Origin: Intrasporangium calvum DSM 43043
GTDB lineage: Bacteria > Actinomycetota > Actinomycetes > Actinomycetales > Dermatophilaceae
Direction of reading: 5' to 3'
Assembly (NCBI RefSeq): GCF_000184685.1
Contig: NC_014830.1
Coordinates: 868,001 to 932,000, forward strand
Length of the DNA: 64,000 bases
Shown piece after piece: positions 60,703-64,000 of this stretch (positions are counted from its first letter, which is position 1; each line of letters opens with the position of its first letter). A program made the position numbers and the translations under genes. Under the pieces are notes generated by a model. The model was not told where the DNA came from. It was given only the letters and a program-made list of their open reading frames with translations, and searched no databases.

Positions 60703-61676
60703 ACAGGATGGCCGAGGTGGCGATCCACCCACTGGTCTCGCCGTGGGGCCGGTTCGGGCTCTACAGCTTCTACCTCGACGCCCCCGAGCCGGCCATCGTC
60801 GACACGGGCATCGCGTCCTCACCGGCCGAGGGCATGGCCCCCGCGCTGGAGGCCATCGGCCGGCGCATCGAGGACGTCCGCTGGATCCTGCTGACGCACG
60901 GCCACATCGACCACGTGGGCGGGGCGCACGCCCTGTGGGAGATGACCGGTCGGCGCGCGCAGGTCGTCATCCACGAGGCCGACGCACCCATGCTCCGCTC
61001 GCGACGCGCGCACGTCGACGAGTACCTCGCCGGCCGGGGCCGTTACCTCCACGATCCTGACGGCGAGGCGAAGGTGACGGCCGCAGCGAACGCGGTCATC
61101 TCCGGTGAACTGGAGCCGACCACGCTCGTCAGGGGCGGCGAGGTCCTCTCCCTCGGCGGCGGGGTCACCGTCTCCGTCCACTCGATCCCCGGCCACACGG
61201 CCGGATCGGTCGCCTACGTCGTCGACGGGCAGCGATCGGTCTTCGTCGGTGACGCCGTCCAGGTCCACGGGGCCGCCAACGGCTTCCCCGGCTTCGAGCA
61301 CCCGACGGCCTACCGCACGAGCCTCGAGTACCTCCGGGACGAGGTCCGACCCAGGCGCCTCTACCTCGGCCACCCCTACCGCAGAGCCGACGGGACGGCA
61401 TACGGCGTGGAGCTCGACGCAGCACAGGCCGCCGAGGCCCTCCGCGAGAGCCTCGAGATCGAGGGGCGCGTCGCCGCCGCAGCGCACGACAGCCTCTGCG
61501 CGGGACTGCGCGAGACGGCCTCTCCCTACTCCCCATTCGCACCCGTCGCCGCGCAGGTCGGCTACGAGAACGACCCGACCCTCGAGCCGGCACCGTTCTT
61601 CACGTCGATGCACGGCTACCGCACGCAGTACGAGAACGAACCCCGCGAGACCACAGGCCACACCGAGACCCAGTGA
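60699..61676 (+). CDS. Metallo-beta-lactamase-fold hydrolase
   Basis: 325-aa MBL-fold protein. HGHIDH (67-72 with HxHxDH), GHTAGS, the bridging Asp in VGDAVQVHG and the last His in LYLGHPY give a full dinuclear site. The C-terminal ~60 residues (QVGYENDP...MHGYRTQYENE) are an extension of unknown role. Relatives include lactonases and thioesterases. GTG 60699 overlaps the previous stop; ATG 60708 is an alternative start. Confidence 0.88.
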   Translation: MNRMAEVAIHPLVSPWGRFGLYSFYLDAPEPAIVDTGIASSPAEGMAPALEAIGRRIEDVRWILLTHGHIDHVGGAHALWEMTGRRAQVVIHEADAPMLRSRRAHVDEYLAGRGRYLHDPDGEAKVTAAANAVISGELEPTTLVRGGEVLSLGGGVTVSVHSIPGHTAGSVAYVVDGQRSVFVGDAVQVHGAANGFPGFEHPTAYRTSLEYLRDEVRPRRLYLGHPYRRADGTAYGVELDAAQAAEALRESLEIEGRVAAAAHDSLCAGLRETASPYSPFAPVAAQVGYENDPTLEPAPFFTSMHGYRTQYENEPRETTGHTETQ

Positions 61677-61694
61677 CAGAGGAGCAACGCAGCC

Positions 61695-63437
61695 ATGGCT
61701 GACGTCCAGACCATCCGGGCAGGACTGCAGGACATCGTCGTTCACAAGGATCTCCGGGTCCCGATGCGCGACGGTGTCACGCTGGCCGCTGACGTCTACC
61801 GCGGCACCGAGAACAGGCCGCGCCCGGCGCTCGTCGCGCTGAGCCCCTATGGCAAGGAACTGCAGGCGCTCGCGCTCACCACGCCGCCGCAGCGCCGTCC
61901 CTCGCCGATGTGGGATGGCTGCATCGAGGCCGGCGACATTGCTCGCGTCGTCGCCGAGGACTACGTCCACGTGATCGGCGACCTGCGCGGCTCCGGCGAC
62001 TCCGAGGGGGAGCACATCGGGAACTACAACGCGGGCGGGGTGTCGCTCGGCCAGGACGCCTACGACTTCATCGAGTGGGTCGCCGAGCAGCCGTGGTGCG
62101 ACGGCAACGTCGGGATGATCGGCATCTCCTACTTCGGATCCATGCAGATCTTCGCCGCCGCGGAGCGCCCGCCACACCTCAAGGCCGTGTTCATCTCCGG
62201 CGGCCATTACGACTTCTACGAGACGACCTACCACGGCGGCATCATGTGGTTCATGCCGCGGGCCGCCCGGGAGGGCCGTGGCGGGGACTCCGGCTGGGCC
62301 TTCACCGACCGCACGAAGTCACGCATGCTCGAGACCTACTCGCCGGAGCAGATCAAGCAGCGCGTCGCCGAGCGACTCAAGGACCCCGACGTCGCCGCCT
62401 GGCCGAACCTCGTCCACGTGCTGCACTACCCGAAGCATCACGAGGCGTGGTTCGACATCGTCATGAACGAGCTCGACGGGGAGTGGTACGAGGAGCGCAA
62501 CCCGATCAACCTCGCGAGGAACATCGACATCCCGGTCTACCTCCAGATCGACCAGGGCCGCGGCTGGACCGTCGACGGTCACATCGAGCTCTTCGAGGTC
62601 CTCAAGGGTCCGAAGCGGCTCGACATCGGCTCCTACCCACCGATGCAGTCGCGCCCGTGGATCGAGGAGCACGACAAGATGTTCCGCTGGTACGACTACT
62701 GGCTCAAGGGCATCGACAACGGGATCATGGACGAGCCTGCCGTGAGCGTCTTCGTCGAGGGCTCGCGCGAGGTCTTCACGGCCGAGGAGTGGCCACCCAA
62801 GGGCATCGACCACCGGCCCGTCTACCTGCGTCCGCGTCGCAAGCTCTCGCTCGAGCCCGAGCCGATGGGCGCCGAGCATGCCGCGCCCGACGGGTTCTAC
62901 CAGGCGCCCCTCACGGTCACCGACAAGGTCGAGATCATCGACTGGAGCACGGCGCCCTTCGAGGAGCCGACCGAGATGATCGGCACTGGCGCCGCACACC
63001 TGTTCGTCGAGATCGACCAGCCCGACACGAATCTCATCCTGCGTGTCTGGGACGAAGCCCCCGGCGGCACACGTCAGCTCGTCACGACCGGCTTCCTCAA
63101 GGCCTCGCACCGCGAGCTCGACGAGCGCAGCACCGAGGGCAACCCCTACCACCCGCACACCCGGGCCGTGCCTGTCGAGCCGGGGGTGATCGAGGAGTAC
63201 GTGCTGCGCCTCTACCCCTTCGCCGCAACGTTCCTGCCCGGCCACCGGATGGTCGTGGAGCTGTCCAACGACGAGCCGCTGACCGACGCCCACAATGCGC
63301 TCCTGCCGCCCGACGCGTTCCACCTGCCGGTCGGTCGCCCGGTCACCCACAAGATCTACCGCGACGCGGTGCACCCGTCGCGACTCGTGCTGCCGTTCAC
63401 GCGCCAGGCGCCGCCGTCCGCGGAGGACGAGCGGTGA
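61695..63437 (+). CDS. CocE/NonD-family hydrolase
   Basis: 580-aa serine hydrolase of the X-Pro dipeptidyl-peptidase/cocaine-esterase family. N-terminal catalytic domain with VPMRDGVTLAADVY, GDLRGSGDSEGEH and the nucleophile in GISYFGS; C-terminal jelly-roll domain (LILRVWDEAPGG, LPGHRMVVELS). Hydrolyses esters or amides; substrate unknown. It is much larger than the other hydrolases here and follows the MBL gene by 18 bases; its stop overlaps the thiolase fragment. Confidence 0.92.
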   Translation: MADVQTIRAGLQDIVVHKDLRVPMRDGVTLAADVYRGTENRPRPALVALSPYGKELQALALTTPPQRRPSPMWDGCIEAGDIARVVAEDYVHVIGDLRGSGDSEGEHIGNYNAGGVSLGQDAYDFIEWVAEQPWCDGNVGMIGISYFGSMQIFAAAERPPHLKAVFISGGHYDFYETTYHGGIMWFMPRAAREGRGGDSGWAFTDRTKSRMLETYSPEQIKQRVAERLKDPDVAAWPNLVHVLHYPKHHEAWFDIVMNELDGEWYEERNPINLARNIDIPVYLQIDQGRGWTVDGHIELFEVLKGPKRLDIGSYPPMQSRPWIEEHDKMFRWYDYWLKGIDNGIMDEPAVSVFVEGSREVFTAEEWPPKGIDHRPVYLRPRRKLSLEPEPMGAEHAAPDGFYQAPLTVTDKVEIIDWSTAPFEEPTEMIGTGAAHLFVEIDQPDTNLILRVWDEAPGGTRQLVTTGFLKASHRELDERSTEGNPYHPHTRAVPVEPGVIEEYVLRLYPFAATFLPGHRMVVELSNDEPLTDAHNALLPPDAFHLPVGRPVTHKIYRDAVHPSRLVLPFTRQAPPSAEDER

Positions 63438-63799
63438 CCGACGCGTTCGTCTACGCCGCCGTCCGGACGCCGTTCGGCCGCTTCAACGGCGGCCTCGGCG
63501 GGGCCCGACCCGACGACCTCGCCGCCGCCGTGATCCAGTCGCTGCTCGCCAAGGCCCCCGGCCTGGAACCGTCGGCCGTGGACGAGGTGGTCTGGGGCAA
63601 CGCGAACGGCGCGGGGGAGGAGAACCGGAACGTCGGACGGATGGCGGCGCTGCTGGCCGGGCTGCCGACCTCCGTCCCCGGGACGACGATCAACCGGCTC
63701 TGCGGCTCGAGCCTGGACGCTGCGATGGCCGGCTCGCGCACGATCGAGACGGGTGACGCCGACATCGTGCTCGTCGGCGGCGTCGAGGTGGCCGGATGA
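63434..63799 (+). pseudogene. Thiolase N-terminal fragment (truncated)
   Basis: 121 aa matching only the first third of a ~400-aa thiolase: AAVRTPFGRFNGGLGGARPDDL, the nucleophile Cys90 in INRLCGSSLDAAM, then DIVLVGGVE, after which the frame reads VAG and stops. The later His and Cys catalytic residues are missing. Start (GTGA) and stop (ATGA) both overlap neighbours by 4 bp, so the ends look tidy, not like random decay. It is either a broken gene or one half of a split enzyme whose remainder lies beyond the window. Confidence 0.85.
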
Positions 63800-64000
63800 G
63801 CCGCACCGCGATCCTCGAGAGCGTCGACGAGGCCGTCGCCGGCATCGAGGACGGGAGCACGATCCTGGTCGGCGGTTTCGGCCTGGCCGGCATGCCCTTC
63901 GACCTCATCGACGGCCTCATCCGGCAGGGCGCGACCGACCTCACGATCGTCAGCAACAACGCCGGCAACGGCGAGGTCGGCCTCGCTGCCCTCCTCAAGG
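63796..64000 (+). CDS. 3-oxoacid CoA-transferase subunit A, 3' end cut by the window
   Basis: First 68 codons of a CoA-transferase subunit A: the ILVGGFGLAGMPFDLIDGL and TIVSNNAGNG segments are characteristic of the 3-oxoadipate/3-oxoacid type. It activates a 3-oxo acid with succinyl-CoA for thiolysis, so the operon probably ends in a beta-ketoadipate-like lower pathway. It overlaps the thiolase fragment by 4 bp. Confidence 0.9.
   Translation, partial: MSRTAILESVDEAVAGIEDGSTILVGGFGLAGMPFDLIDGLIRQGATDLTIVSNNAGNGEVGLAALLK

Noticed and set aside
59988-61410. Sequences such as ACGGCATACGGCG counted as more copies of the dispersed motif
   Set aside because: They lack the CCGCTG half; only exact 11-mers were counted. 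Other near misses (7758, 15117, 30163, 60554) were left out too.
63780-63810. Simple frameshift as cause of the short thiolase
   Set aside because: None of the other frames after GGVE continues with thiolase sequence; the following frame is a clear CoA-transferase start.

Overview
The window reads as chromosome of a high-GC actinobacterium. The evidence is dense GC-rich coding, many GTG starts, 4-bp ATGA/GTGA gene overlaps, and the gene families present (CobN with a ChlI-ChlD type chelatase, LutABC, YcsF/PxpABC, CNNM pairs). The flavour resembles Intrasporangiaceae (Janibacter, Knoellia, Terrabacter relatives), but that is inference; no rRNA or marker gene is present to prove it. No tRNA, rRNA, CRISPR array, insertion sequence or prophage was seen.

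1-18.4 kb is a cobalamin region with three B12 riboswitches: a 5'-truncated one before cobN, one on the minus strand before the chelatase-cobO-cobB/cobC-cobA operon, and one before cbiMNQO. Around them lie cobQ-cobF, cobK and cobL-cobM. CobF and CobN point to the aerobic pathway. cobG, cobH, cobI and cobJ are not in the window. cbiMNQO supplies cobalt.

18.4-24 kb is an L-lactate module (lctP-lutA-lutB-lutC, every junction a 4-bp overlap) facing a FadR/LldR-type regulator, with two palindromic operators in the shared promoter. 24-31.7 kb holds a His-rich CDF metal exporter, two CNNM/CorC proteins, a pxpABC 5-oxoprolinase operon and citrate synthase. 31.9-41.8 kb holds an FAD amine/amino-acid oxidase and a glycolate/glyoxylate operon: malate synthase, glcD, glcE, glcF, an LctP-family permease and an IclR regulator. 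A clear promoter-operator lies at its head and a strong terminator follows the permease.

41.8-49.5 kb has a two-component system, a LolA-like exported protein with an ABC-2 transporter, and a large flippase-like membrane protein. 49.7-64 kb is an accessory catabolic cluster: TetR, P450, [3Fe-4S] ferredoxin, ferredoxin reductase, LysR, a second TetR, an MFS exporter, then an operon of two phosphotriesterase-like proteins, a flavin monooxygenase, three hydrolases, a truncated thiolase and the start of a 3-oxoacid CoA-transferase. The substrate is unknown; an aromatic or ester/lactone compound is a guess.

The most unusual signals are four. (a) An 11-mer, GTATGCCGCTG (extended GTATGCCGCTGRGC), occurs 15 times exactly, inside genes in several reading frames and as inverted pairs forming terminator hairpins, reminiscent of DNA uptake sequences. 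(b) A second ~20-bp repeat (GCACSAAVTGCRCACTCGAC) forms the cobN/cobF terminator and is also inserted in frame into CobQ and into the linker of a CobB-CobC fusion. (c) A phosphotriesterase homologue has lost nearly all metal ligands and sits beside an intact paralogue. (d) A thiolase gene stops cleanly after its N-terminal third, with a 4-bp overlap into the CoA-transferase.
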